A stretch of 64,000 bases of DNA from an uncultured Saprospiraceae bacterium (lineage in GTDB: Bacteria > Bacteroidota > Bacteroidia > Chitinophagales > Saprospiraceae): the NCBI GenBank assembly GCA_937974625.1, contig CALJVJ010000202.1, positions 1 through 64,000 on the forward strand, in the 5' to 3' direction. The position numbers and the translations under genes were made by a program. Of this stretch, positions 29,147 through 38,972 are shown one piece after another (position 1 is the first letter of the stretch; each line of letters starts with the position of its first letter). Below the pieces are notes generated by a model, which made no database searches, was not told the DNA's origin, and was given only the letters and a program-made list of their open reading frames with translations.

Positions 29147-29582
29147 TCAAAAATACTGTTTACAGTTCTATGTATTCATTGGAATGTTTTCCAAATTTTA
29201 CAAAGAAAAAAATTATTAATAATTCAAAATGACTGTTTCATTAATTATTTTGAGTAAAATCTACCGAATTCGCTCAAAAAAATCTTGAAATAAAATAACC
29301 TGTTTTTTAATATTTTAGACTTAAAAAACTTAGTTAATCATTCGTTATACCTACAAAGAGGGTTTACCAAAAACAAGCCATTTTTTGAAAATGATTGCAA
29401 AGATAAGAAATGTCTCGGTCTTTAAAAATAGGAATAGCCTACTTTCCGTATTATATATCGCTCAGGGTCAATAAAATAGGTTAGAATCGGGTTAGATTAC
29501 CTAATGAATACATATTTTTGACTAAAATGTTTTAAAGAAAGACGAGTTAGCAGAAAAAAGTAAGACCTTTATCGAATGATTG

Positions 29583-29612
29583 TTGTTTTGTGGAAGAAGT
29601 ATATTAATTTTG
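29583..29612 (+). promoter_or_regulatory. Bacteroidota-type housekeeping promoter candidate for the MacB-like permease
   Basis: TTG then 19 nt then TAATTTTG (consensus TANNTTTG), ~110 bp upstream of the ATG. Confidence 0.5.
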
Positions 29613-29720
29613 TAAGAAGCAATAAGCCGAGTAGAGATGATAAATAAATGTACCAAATTTGAACATTCATTTTTTCAAAGTTCCCTAACATTTTTCCACC
29701 CGAAAGTATAAATTATTTAA

Positions 29721-30974
29721 ATGATTACGATTCTAAAAGTTATTCAAGAAAGTTTTCGCCAAGCGTGGCAATCCTTAGTTGGAAATAAGCTTAGGAGTTT
29801 TCTATCCTTATTAGGAATCTCCATTGGAATTTTCTGCATAATAGGGGTTTTGTCAGCAGTTGATTCTTTAGAAGACAATGTGCGCTCTAGTTTTGACAAG
29901 TTAGGAAACGATGTAATTTACGTAGATCGTTTTTCATGGGCAGAAGACCCCGGAATGAATTATTGGAAGTGGATGAAAAGACCTCAACCTTCCTACAAAG
30001 ACTTTAAGGCAATCCAAACAAAAGTCAAATCTGCGGACATGACTTCTTTTTATACGGTGGTTGGGGTAAAAACGGCTAAATATCGGTCAAACAGTGTGGA
30101 AGGGAGTTTTTTGGTAGGCGTTACAGAAGATAGTGGTTCTTTGTTTGGATTTGAATATTCAAAAGGTCGATATTTTTCAAAGGCGGAATTACTATCTGGG
30201 TCACCAAAGGTTATTTTAGGAGCAGTGGTTGCTCAAGAATTATTTGGACAGATAGAGCCAATAGGTAAAAAAATAAACTTAGGCGGAAGAAAGTTAGAGG
30301 TCATAGGGGTAATAAAAGAAGAAGGAGAAAGTATGATACAAATCATGAACTTTGATGAAGGTGCCATTATCCCATTAGAATTAGCTAGAAAATATGCAAA
30401 TATCAAAGAAGGACACAAAATGGGTTCTGCCATTAGTATCAAGGCAAAACCTGGGGTGGATATTAATGATATGAAAGAGGAAATAAGAGGAGCATTGAGA
30501 GCCAAAAGAAGATTAAAACCAAGAGAAGGAGACGATTTTGCCCTAAATGAATTGTCTTTATTGAGTAATTTGCTAGACGGATTATTCGGAGTATTAAATT
30601 CTGCAGGATGGTTAATTGGAGGTTTTGCGTTGATTGTAGGGATGTTTAGTGTCGCTAATATCATGTTTGTATCAGTGAAAGAACGAACAAATCTTATAGG
30701 TGTAAAAAAAGCATTAGGCGCAAAAAGCTATGTGATATTAATTGAGTTTTTAATCGAATCGGTCGTACTGTGTATTCTCGGAGGTCTAGTAGGAATGGGC
30801 TTTATTTGGCTACTTTTGATGGGCATTTCCAAAGCGATAGATTTTCCATTATACCTTGATTCAGGTAATGCTATTTTTGGTTTGTCTGTTTCTATCCTTA
30901 CGGGTGTTTTGGCGGGCATCATTCCGGCATTTCAGGCAGCAAATATGGACCCTGTGGAAGCAATGAGAGGGTAG
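29721..30974 (+). CDS. ABC transporter permease (MacB/FtsX-like)
   Basis: 417 aa; NKLRSFLSLLGISIGIFCIIGVLSAVDSLEDN, VKERTNLIGVKKALGAK, PAFQAANMDPVEAMRG. Confidence 0.92.
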   Translation: MITILKVIQESFRQAWQSLVGNKLRSFLSLLGISIGIFCIIGVLSAVDSLEDNVRSSFDKLGNDVIYVDRFSWAEDPGMNYWKWMKRPQPSYKDFKAIQTKVKSADMTSFYTVVGVKTAKYRSNSVEGSFLVGVTEDSGSLFGFEYSKGRYFSKAELLSGSPKVILGAVVAQELFGQIEPIGKKINLGGRKLEVIGVIKEEGESMIQIMNFDEGAIIPLELARKYANIKEGHKMGSAISIKAKPGVDINDMKEEIRGALRAKRRLKPREGDDFALNELSLLSNLLDGLFGVLNSAGWLIGGFALIVGMFSVANIMFVSVKERTNLIGVKKALGAKSYVILIEFLIESVVLCILGGLVGMGFIWLLLMGISKAIDFPLYLDSGNAIFGLSVSILTGVLAGIIPAFQAANMDPVEAMRG

Positions 30975-31085
30975 TCGCGATAGAATTTTTGACAAGCTCT
31001 AATTTACGATTCAGGATTATTTAATGTAACAACAAAAAAAAATAGCCGTTTTCAAAATTGCAACTTCGAATGAAGGCAGAAAACT

Positions 31086-32423
31086 ATGCACCTAAACACT
31101 TCTTATCGGCAAATATTTTCCATATCTGCGCCAATCATGTTGGGCACAGCAGCGCAAAATGTAATTGCACTTAGTGATAGTATTTTTCTTTTTCATAGAA
31201 GCGAATTAGATTTTGCAGCTATCGGTTTTGTTAGTGTTTTTTATTTAATAGTGGCGGCAATAGGTTACGGATTTTCGAAGGGAGGTCAGATTATTATTGC
31301 CCGTAGAGCGGGGGAGGAGGAATTAGATGAAGTAGGGCACACGTTTTATGCGATGCTCTATTTTGAGCTAATTCTAGCCATTGGACTATTTATTTTTATG
31401 CAGTATGGCTGCACCTACTTTTTTACCCTTTTTGTTGATTCCAAAGAAATTTTAGATAAAAGTATAGCTTATCTAAATTACCGTTCTTGGGGCGTCTTTT
31501 TTAGCTATACAGGATTGGCAATGATAGCTTTCTACACAGGAATTGCCAGGACTAAATTTATTCTAATTGACACCATTATCCTTGGCATAGTCAATATCTT
31601 TCTTAATTATGGTTTAATATACGGTCGATTTGGGCTACCTGAGATGGGTATAGCCGGAGCGGGATTGGCAAGTACCATTGCGGAAATTGTAGCTTTTATC
31701 TGCTTTATAATCTATGTTTATTTTGATAAAGGCATAAAAAAATATAAACTCTTCAAGATTCCTAAAATTAATTGGGACTTAATCCGAGACCAACAACGCT
31801 TGGCATCACCAATCGTGGCGCAGTCAGTAGTAGGTTTAGGCAGTTGGTTTGTCTTCTTTGGAATTGTAGAAAATTTAGGAGAACGTCCTTTAGCGATTAC
31901 GAATCTAGTCCGAATGGTATTTTTATTTTTACAAATTCCGAGTTGGGGTTTTGCTTCGACTATTAATACCTTGGTAAGCCATTTTATAGGTCAACAAAAA
32001 CGACAAGCGGTCATACCCATTATATGGAAAACGGCTAAATTTTCTTGGGTGATTACCATGTTATTGACTATCCCATTAGTGCTATTTCCAACCCAAATTT
32101 TGTATCCACTATTAGGTTCCGAAGACATGTCTCTAATATTAGAAGCCCAACCCATTTTTTATGTTTTGATGGTCATTTTAACCTTAAATTCTATTGGCGT
32201 CGTCTATTTTAATGGACTAGCAGGAGTCGGGGCAACTTATTATGGACTAAAAATTCAGACTTGGTGTGCAGTTGGCTATTTAGTGTACATCTATGCGGTA
32301 ATCAATTTCTTCGAAGGCGGACTTGTTATGGCCTGGACAGCTGAAATCGTTTATTGGGTCATTATGCTAGTTTTAATGGTTTGGTATTTGAGGTCGAAGG
32401 CTTGGTATGATTTGAAGGTATAA
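31086..32423 (+). CDS. MATE family efflux transporter
   Basis: 445 aa, 12 TM pattern; FSISAPIMLGTAAQNVIALSDSIFL and internal repeat. Confidence 0.9.
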   Translation: MHLNTSYRQIFSISAPIMLGTAAQNVIALSDSIFLFHRSELDFAAIGFVSVFYLIVAAIGYGFSKGGQIIIARRAGEEELDEVGHTFYAMLYFELILAIGLFIFMQYGCTYFFTLFVDSKEILDKSIAYLNYRSWGVFFSYTGLAMIAFYTGIARTKFILIDTIILGIVNIFLNYGLIYGRFGLPEMGIAGAGLASTIAEIVAFICFIIYVYFDKGIKKYKLFKIPKINWDLIRDQQRLASPIVAQSVVGLGSWFVFFGIVENLGERPLAITNLVRMVFLFLQIPSWGFASTINTLVSHFIGQQKRQAVIPIIWKTAKFSWVITMLLTIPLVLFPTQILYPLLGSEDMSLILEAQPIFYVLMVILTLNSIGVVYFNGLAGVGATYYGLKIQTWCAVGYLVYIYAVINFFEGGLVMAWTAEIVYWVIMLVLMVWYLRSKAWYDLKV

Positions 32424-32600
32424 AACTGAAAATTTAGACTTATTAGGCTCCTTTTTTCAATATTATAGCCATTCTAAAAATTGGTAATTCCTCCTTTAAT
32501 TTAAAGAAACTTCAAAAAAATTACTTGCCCTTGTGACAATTGCCTCAAAATAGGTACTAACCTAATAAATAGGTTAAATTACCGATATCGAAGTAGCAAT

Positions 32601-33101
32601 ATGCAATCAAGTTTAAAACATACATTTATCAGATTGATTCAAAGCCACCAAGGCATATTGAACAGTATCTGTAATGTCTATTTTAAAACGATTGATGAAC
32701 GGAAAGATGCCAGACAGGAAATTATATTACAATTATGGAAATCTTATCCTACTTTCAGAGGGGATGCTAAACCTAGCACCTGGATTTATAGAGTTGCCCT
32801 GAATACGGTATTGAACTTGGTTAAGAAAAAACAGAAAGAACCGGATACGCACGATTTGGAAGCGCTAAATAATTTGATAATTCCGCCTCTACTAGATGAT
32901 GATATCCAACAATTAAAACAGCTTATTTCTCGGCTAAATCAAGCTGACAAGGCATTGGTGATACTCTATTTAGAAGGCTATAGACACGAAGAGATTGGGC
33001 AAACTTTAGATATAAGTGTGACGAATGTCAGCACACGACTAAATCGAATCAAAGAAAAATTGAGAACCCTGTATAAAAAATATAATCATGAATCTAAATA
33101 A
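32601..33101 (+). CDS. ECF-type RNA polymerase sigma factor
   Basis: 166 aa; region 2 ERKDARQEIILQLWKSYPTFRGDAKPSTWIYRVALN; region 4 EGYRHEEIGQTLDISVTNVSTRLNRIKEKL. Confidence 0.92.
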   Translation: MQSSLKHTFIRLIQSHQGILNSICNVYFKTIDERKDARQEIILQLWKSYPTFRGDAKPSTWIYRVALNTVLNLVKKKQKEPDTHDLEALNNLIIPPLLDDDIQQLKQLISRLNQADKALVILYLEGYRHEEIGQTLDISVTNVSTRLNRIKEKLRTLYKKYNHESK

Positions 33102-33279
33102 CTTTAAAGTTACATGGAGCTACTTTAAAATTATCAATCAATTGGATTCAATTGATTCTACGGAAATATTAAATTTGATAGAAGAGCCTAAAGTAGCTGA
33201 TTGTCAAGTGGTTAGGGTGGGTTTGTTGCCAAATTCGGTATTGTTTGGGCTTTTAATTATGTTTTGCCAAAGTTGCTAA
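33088..33279 (+). CDS. Small protein translationally coupled to the ECF sigma gene
   Basis: 63 aa ORF overlapping the sigma stop by 14 bp; MNLNNFKVTWSYFKIINQLDSIDSTEILNLIE. Confidence 0.6.
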   Translation: MNLNNFKVTWSYFKIINQLDSIDSTEILNLIEEPKVADCQVVRVGLLPNSVLFGLLIMFCQSC

Positions 33280-33324
33280 TTCCAATTTTATAATACCATA
33301 ATTCTTTTATAAAACCACTACATA

Positions 33325-34155
33325 ATGGACCTTACTTTTGTCTGGGATGTCAATCCAGAGATACCTTTTCTATGCAACTATGTACCGATTCGATATTACG
33401 GAATATTGTTCACTACAGGCTTAATATTGGGATACTTTGTGGTTAGGAAATTGTATCAAATAGAAGGATTAAAAGTTGAGCACTTAGATGTTTTAACCAA
33501 CTATATATTTATTGCCACCATAGTAGGTGCTAGATTAGGCCATTGTCTTTTCTACGAACCGAATTATTATTTAAGTCACCCCTTAGAAATGATTTTGCCA
33601 ATAAAATGGATAGGAGGAGAACTTACTTTTGTGGGTTATCAGGGCTTAGCTAGTCATGGAGGAACGATAGGCGTATTTATTGCTATCGTATTATTTTGTT
33701 GGAGGTATAAAAAGTCCGTATGGTCGACCCTTGATAAAATTGCGATAGCAGCACCATTAACAGGCTGTTTTATCCGCTTAGGCAATTTTATGAATTCAGA
33801 AATTATTGGAGTGCAGACAAATGCTGATTGGGGAGTAATTTTTCAAAAGGTAGATAGCGCTTCTAGACATCCAGCTCAATTATATGAAGCTTTTGTTTAT
33901 TTAATTATATTCATTGGCTTAGTATCTTTTTATAGGAAATATGGACAAAATAAAGCTTCAGGTTTTATTTTTGGACTTTCTTTAGTATTAATATTTACTG
34001 CTAGATTCTTTATAGAATTTGTTAAAATAAATCAGGTGTCATTTGAACAAGGGATGCCTTTAAACATGGGTCAAATTTTAAGTATTCCGATAGTACTACT
34101 TTGTGGATTAGTGATGTATTGGAAAAACAGGGCAATAAAAGTGGGAATGCTTTAG
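33325..34155 (+). CDS. lgt: Prolipoprotein diacylglyceryl transferase
   Basis: YYGILFTTGLILGY, GARLGHCLFYEP, LASHGGTIGV, RLGNFMNSEIIG, RHPAQLYEA. Confidence 0.96.
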   Translation: MDLTFVWDVNPEIPFLCNYVPIRYYGILFTTGLILGYFVVRKLYQIEGLKVEHLDVLTNYIFIATIVGARLGHCLFYEPNYYLSHPLEMILPIKWIGGELTFVGYQGLASHGGTIGVFIAIVLFCWRYKKSVWSTLDKIAIAAPLTGCFIRLGNFMNSEIIGVQTNADWGVIFQKVDSASRHPAQLYEAFVYLIIFIGLVSFYRKYGQNKASGFIFGLSLVLIFTARFFIEFVKINQVSFEQGMPLNMGQILSIPIVLLCGLVMYWKNRAIKVGML

Positions 34156-34163
34156 ACATCCTC

Positions 34164-36437
34164 TTAAAGTAGTTTCTCAATTTTCAACCCCTTTTGATAA
34201 TCTAATTTCAAGGTGATACCATTATCTTGTGGATTATCTAATAACCAATTAGCTATTGGATTCACCAATGTATTTTCAATGGCTCGTTGAAGCGGCCGAG
34301 CACCATATTTTTCATCAAAGCCAATGCTTACTAAGTAGTCAACCAAGGCTTCGGTAATAGTCAATTGGATATTTCGTTTGATAAAACCTTCTCGTTTTTT
34401 TAAGGCGTTTAATTCGATGTGCGCTATTTTTCTAATAGCTTCATTATTCAAAGGATTGAAAAATACTATACCATCAATTCTATTGACAAATTCAGGTCGA
34501 AAGAAACCAGAAATAGCGGATAAATAGGCAGTTTCATCGGTAGCCGAATCACCAAATCCAATGGATTGCCGACTGGACGCACCCAAATTGGTGGTCATAA
34601 TAATAATGGTGTTTTTAAAACTAGTAACTCTACCAAAAGCATCCACCAACATCCCCTCATCCAAAACAGTCAATAAAGCATCAAAAATAGAAGGGTCTGC
34701 TTTTTCCACCTCATCTAACAAAAGAACAGAAAATGGTTTTTCTCTAACCAATTGAACCAATTTACCGACTTCCTTTCCCGAACCAATGAAACGATGAATC
34801 ATTCCCGGATGCTGAAATTCACTCATATCAATTCGAATCAAGGGAGATTGCTTCTGACCTTTGCCAAAGAAATAACCTGCCAAAGCTTTGGCACTAGCAG
34901 TTTTTCCCACACCCGTTGGTCCTGCAAACAAAAGGGTTTGGATGGGTTTATACGGATTATTAAGACCTGCTTTAAAGATTTTAACGACCGAAATCATTTT
35001 ATTTACCGCCAGTTGTTGTCCAATAATATTATCTTGAAAATGTCGATTTAAATCGGGTTGGTCTAGCAACAGTTCATCTCTCAAGAACAATTCAGGTAGC
35101 CCAGTTTGTTGAATAAATTGGGCTATAACTTTTTCTTTGGAAATCACCTTTTCTTGATTGAGGTGAGCAATACTTATACATTTGCCAAGAAAATTAACCG
35201 CTTTACCAGGAAAGCTTTCATATGGATAATATCGAACCAATAATCTATAAATAAGGTTAACTGCAGTTTGAGGAATGGAAATTTTTAAATTTTTAGCACT
35301 ATAGTCTGCGAATTGATAGAGTATCGAATGGATTTTATTCTCAGGTAGTTCTTTTACCCTAATTATTTGGAAGTTTTCTACAAAACCAGGCAAGAAGCGT
35401 CGCATACTCTCTAATTCCTGCGGTGTAATTTCACCAACAATTTGCAAATCTCCCTGTTGCAAGAAGGTCAAGAGAAAGGCTGCAACGCTATCTTCGGGAC
35501 CTTGTCCGCCAATACGAATAAGTTGAATTAAATCTTGTACCCAAAGGATACCGTTGACCATTTTGAGTTCCTTGACCAGTTTTTCACAAGTCTCCTGCCA
35601 TTCTCCTAAATATTTAGAAGAGGCGGTTATTCTTTGGGACATGATTCTCCAAAAAGACATTTCTAAAACGCCTTTTCTCACTTGATTGCCCAATCGCTTA
35701 AATACTTGTTTTAATACGGCACTTTTCCCTACACCATGTTTACCTACAACAATTATATTGGCACTTTGCTGAATCAATTTTTCTGATATTTCTTCCACAA
35801 AGTGTTCCAATTCCCAAGCTACATCGGGCAAAGAGGCTTTGTTTTTAAGTACAGATTTGGGGTACGGATATTCTTCTGCTAAACGGTTTAGTACTTTCGT
35901 TTTAGGTCTATTATTATCTTCCCAATTATAATTAAACCCTCTATCTGTTTTAATTTTTAGAATAATCTTATCCAATTTTGGGGTACCGTAAAGCATGATT
36001 CTATGCAATTGCTCAGGCGGCATTCGATTCAGTGCATTTTTACAAAAGTGGGATGCTAAGGCTTTAAATTGTTTAGTTTCATAATAAAAAAATAATTCAT
36101 CTAACAAAGGCAAGTAACATTCATAATAGCCTTGTTGATTTTCCCCATGAACACATGGCATAGAAATTTTTAAATCCTTGCTCATGGGGTATCTACCTTT
36201 TTGGGTTTTATAGGTAGGTCGAACAGGGATTTCTAATATTTTTAACTTAGGTTCGATGATATTGACCAACCAATAATCATCAAATTTTTTGTATTGTTGA
36301 TTGATATAATTATGTAAGCCTGTTTTGAGTGTTGTAATATCTTTTTCGACTAATTGATAATCCGTTCCAACCAAAAGCCCCAGAGTTGCTTCCTCATTTA
36401 ATCGATAGTAAAGTATTGGGTAAGTAATTTTTTCCAT
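34164..36437 (-). CDS. ClpA/ClpC-like double AAA+ ATPase with divergent N-domain
   Basis: Two Walker A motifs (VVGKHGVGKSAVL, FAGPTGVGKTASA), D2 Walker B LLLDEVEKADP, PEFVNRIDGIVFF, GARPLQRAIE; ORF opens at 36482, MEKITYPILYY start at 36437 preferred. Confidence 0.88.
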   Translation of the reverse strand: MEKITYPILYYRLNEEATLGLLVGTDYQLVEKDITTLKTGLHNYINQQYKKFDDYWLVNIIEPKLKILEIPVRPTYKTQKGRYPMSKDLKISMPCVHGENQQGYYECYLPLLDELFFYYETKQFKALASHFCKNALNRMPPEQLHRIMLYGTPKLDKIILKIKTDRGFNYNWEDNNRPKTKVLNRLAEEYPYPKSVLKNKASLPDVAWELEHFVEEISEKLIQQSANIIVVGKHGVGKSAVLKQVFKRLGNQVRKGVLEMSFWRIMSQRITASSKYLGEWQETCEKLVKELKMVNGILWVQDLIQLIRIGGQGPEDSVAAFLLTFLQQGDLQIVGEITPQELESMRRFLPGFVENFQIIRVKELPENKIHSILYQFADYSAKNLKISIPQTAVNLIYRLLVRYYPYESFPGKAVNFLGKCISIAHLNQEKVISKEKVIAQFIQQTGLPELFLRDELLLDQPDLNRHFQDNIIGQQLAVNKMISVVKIFKAGLNNPYKPIQTLLFAGPTGVGKTASAKALAGYFFGKGQKQSPLIRIDMSEFQHPGMIHRFIGSGKEVGKLVQLVREKPFSVLLLDEVEKADPSIFDALLTVLDEGMLVDAFGRVTSFKNTIIIMTTNLGASSRQSIGFGDSATDETAYLSAISGFFRPEFVNRIDGIVFFNPLNNEAIRKIAHIELNALKKREGFIKRNIQLTITEALVDYLVSIGFDEKYGARPLQRAIENTLVNPIANWLLDNPQDNGITLKLDYQKGLKIEKLL

Positions 36438-36818
36438 TTTGTTTTTTATAACGCCCACACACAGCAGGTACGTGGACACCATTATCTTATATTTTATGAC
36501 GGGTTCTTTTTAATTTATACATCCTTGTTTTTTGGAGCAATACGTTGCTATTACTGCAAAAAATGCTTCATCTAAATCAAAAATCTCTTTTGTCAAAAAT
36601 TAAATTTACTTAGGTCCAAGTACTTACCAATTCAATATTAAAATTATAAAATGTATAAAATATATGGCTTAAAGGTAGCGAAGTATTCTAAAAAAGAGTT
36701 TATTTGCAACAAACATTTTGTTAATAAAAATAATTCCACAACTTTAGTACTATTTTGTGGTTAATTTTTAACAAAATCCAAAAATAAAATCTACCAAAAA
36801 CGCCTTGAAGTAGGAATT

Positions 36819-37757
36819 ATGCTAAGTAGAAGGAATATAAGAGTCAAAGTAATGCAAAGTCTATATGCCATTAATAGAGATAAATCCTATGACGGTGATT
36901 TAGATTTGAGCACTCAAGTATATAGGGACAGCATTCGTCAATCCTATCAGCTATATCTTTTCAATATTCTTCAAATGAGGGAAGTGACAAAGCATTCCCT
37001 GAAAGATGAAGCGCACCGAAAAGGTAAACATTTACCCTCAGATTTTGATAAGCAATTCACTTCAAAATTGTATACCAATCCGCTTATCCAATCAACGTTC
37101 AATGACAATGGATTTATAGCAGCCTTGGCTAACAATAAGGTCGAAAAGTTCTTGACGGAAGACGAGACTAGATTATTATACAATGATTTTGCCAAGACAC
37201 CAGAATACAAAGCCTACCTAAAAAATCCGAATACGACGGAAGCCGACGATTTAGAAATTTTATTATTCCTTTTTAAATATTCTGTTACAGGAGAGATTTA
37301 TAATGACTTGATGGACAATTATTTTTCCAATTGGTGGGATGATAAGTCTTTAGTTGTTGGAGCGGTGAAAAAAACCTTAAAATCTTTACCACTAACAGAA
37401 GGATACATCCAAGGTTTACAACCTGGTGAAGATACGGTGACCGAATTTGGAGAAGCATTATTACAAGATGTACTGCGTCATAATGATAAATTACTCGAAC
37501 ACATCGTACCTACTTTAAATAACTGGGATGCGGAGAGAGTAGCGGTTATAGATATGGTTTTATTAAAAATGGCTTTGAGTGAGTTATTAAATTTCCCGAC
37601 CATTCCTACCAAAGTAACGTTAAACGAATTTGTAGAAATTGCAAAATTATATAGTACGGATAAGAGTAAGGATTTTATCAATGGTATTCTTGACCGACTT
37701 CTAAAGAAACTAAATCAAGATGGATTGATAAAGAAAGAGGGGAGAGGGCTGAAGTGA
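36819..37757 (+). CDS. nusB: Transcription antitermination factor NusB (long form)
   Basis: LSRRNIRVKVMQSLYAINR at N-term; VIDMVLLKMALSELLNFPTIPTKVTLNEFVEIAKLYSTDKSKDFINGILDRL. Confidence 0.94.
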   Translation: MLSRRNIRVKVMQSLYAINRDKSYDGDLDLSTQVYRDSIRQSYQLYLFNILQMREVTKHSLKDEAHRKGKHLPSDFDKQFTSKLYTNPLIQSTFNDNGFIAALANNKVEKFLTEDETRLLYNDFAKTPEYKAYLKNPNTTEADDLEILLFLFKYSVTGEIYNDLMDNYFSNWWDDKSLVVGAVKKTLKSLPLTEGYIQGLQPGEDTVTEFGEALLQDVLRHNDKLLEHIVPTLNNWDAERVAVIDMVLLKMALSELLNFPTIPTKVTLNEFVEIAKLYSTDKSKDFINGILDRLLKKLNQDGLIKKEGRGLK

Positions 37758-37964
37758 TACTTGGCACTAGTTGTTAATAGCCTAGAAGGGACATATTAAG
37801 AAATTAGGCTAAATAACTACGGATTTTTCGGGTAATTCTTAGGATTGCTTCATTGGTCAAATAGTTTCAGGATAAACGGCTAGGGTAGCAATCAAACAAA
37901 CCTTACCAATTTTTAGATATCTAAAAGGGAGTTAATTAACCTTTAAGGTTTTTAAAAGAACTGC

Positions 37965-38798
37965 TTAAAGTATCTTTTTTACAATACTACCTACTTTAGG
38001 ATTTTTATCTTTTCCTTTTACTTTCTTTCTGACATATATTAACTTAAATCGACCTCTTTGATTTTCCCGACGTTCTATTTCAAAGCGTCCAGTGGCATCA
38101 ATTAGCGGTGTTAATTTATCGTATCCATAAATACGAGCATCAAAATTTGGTTGCTTTTTCTGGATAAGATTACCTACTTCGCCTAAAAAAGCCCAACCAT
38201 CTTCATCGGCTACATCTGATATGGTATTGGAGATTAAGCGAATGACCTTAGGCGTAATTTTTTCGTAATTAGGTTTTTTACGTTTAATAATTTTCTTAGG
38301 AGTTCTACCAGTTGACTTTGCTTCTTCTTCTGCTTCTTCCGCCTCTTCTTCTTCTGCTTGATTTTTAAGAATTTCTAAGTAAATAAACTTGTCACAAGCA
38401 ACAATAAATGGATTAGGTGTTTTCTTTTCTCCTATGCCAATGACGGTCATAGCCGCCTCTCTTAATCGGGTAGCCAATCGAGTAAAATCACTATCACTTG
38501 ATACAATACAAAAGCCCATTACTTTATTGGTGTACAATATATCCATTGCATCAATAATCATCGCAGAATCCGTTGCATTTTTACCAACGGTATAGCTATA
38601 AGATTGAATGGGGGTTATGGCATTTTCTAAAAGAATTTTTTTCCATTTATTCAAATGAGGTTTGGTCCAATCCCCATAAATTCGCTTAATAGTAGGATTC
38701 CCATATTTCGCAATTTCTTCCATCATCTCTTTGACATAGGCCGAAGGAATATTATCTCCATCAATTAGAACAGCTAATGTTTTGTCTTTAATTTCCAT
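37965..38798 (-). CDS. NYN domain protein with C-terminal OST-HTH/LOTUS-like domain
   Basis: LAVLIDGDNIPSAYVKEMMEEI, NATDSAMIIDAMDIL, FCIVSSDSDFTRLATRLREAAMTVIGIGEKKTP; C-terminal DGWAFLGEVGNLIQKKQPNFDARIYGYDKLTPLI. Confidence 0.9.
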   Translation of the reverse strand: MEIKDKTLAVLIDGDNIPSAYVKEMMEEIAKYGNPTIKRIYGDWTKPHLNKWKKILLENAITPIQSYSYTVGKNATDSAMIIDAMDILYTNKVMGFCIVSSDSDFTRLATRLREAAMTVIGIGEKKTPNPFIVACDKFIYLEILKNQAEEEEAEEAEEEAKSTGRTPKKIIKRKKPNYEKITPKVIRLISNTISDVADEDGWAFLGEVGNLIQKKQPNFDARIYGYDKLTPLIDATGRFEIERRENQRGRFKLIYVRKKVKGKDKNPKVGSIVKKIL

Positions 38799-38901
38799 AG
38801 AGTTATTATCGGTTTATCAAAAAGATGAATTTATTTAGCATTTCTTTTTAGAAGGATTGTGAAATATAATATATATACTGCGTTGTTAGCGATTTAGTTA
38901 C

Positions 38902-38945
38902 CAAAAAAAGTGGTGATAGATACTCCTACGCCCCTATCACCACTT
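38902..38945 (-). terminator. Terminator downstream of yidC
   Basis: AAGTGGTGATAG..CTATCACCACTT 12-bp stem followed on the minus strand by TTTTTTT. Confidence 0.85.
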
Positions 38946-38972
38946 CCCTTATTCTCTAAAGAATTGCGAAGA

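Noticed and set aside
30233-30664. 143-aa antisense ORF in the MacB-like permease
   Set aside because: Shadow ORF with Pro/Ser/Ile-rich composition and no signal or family.
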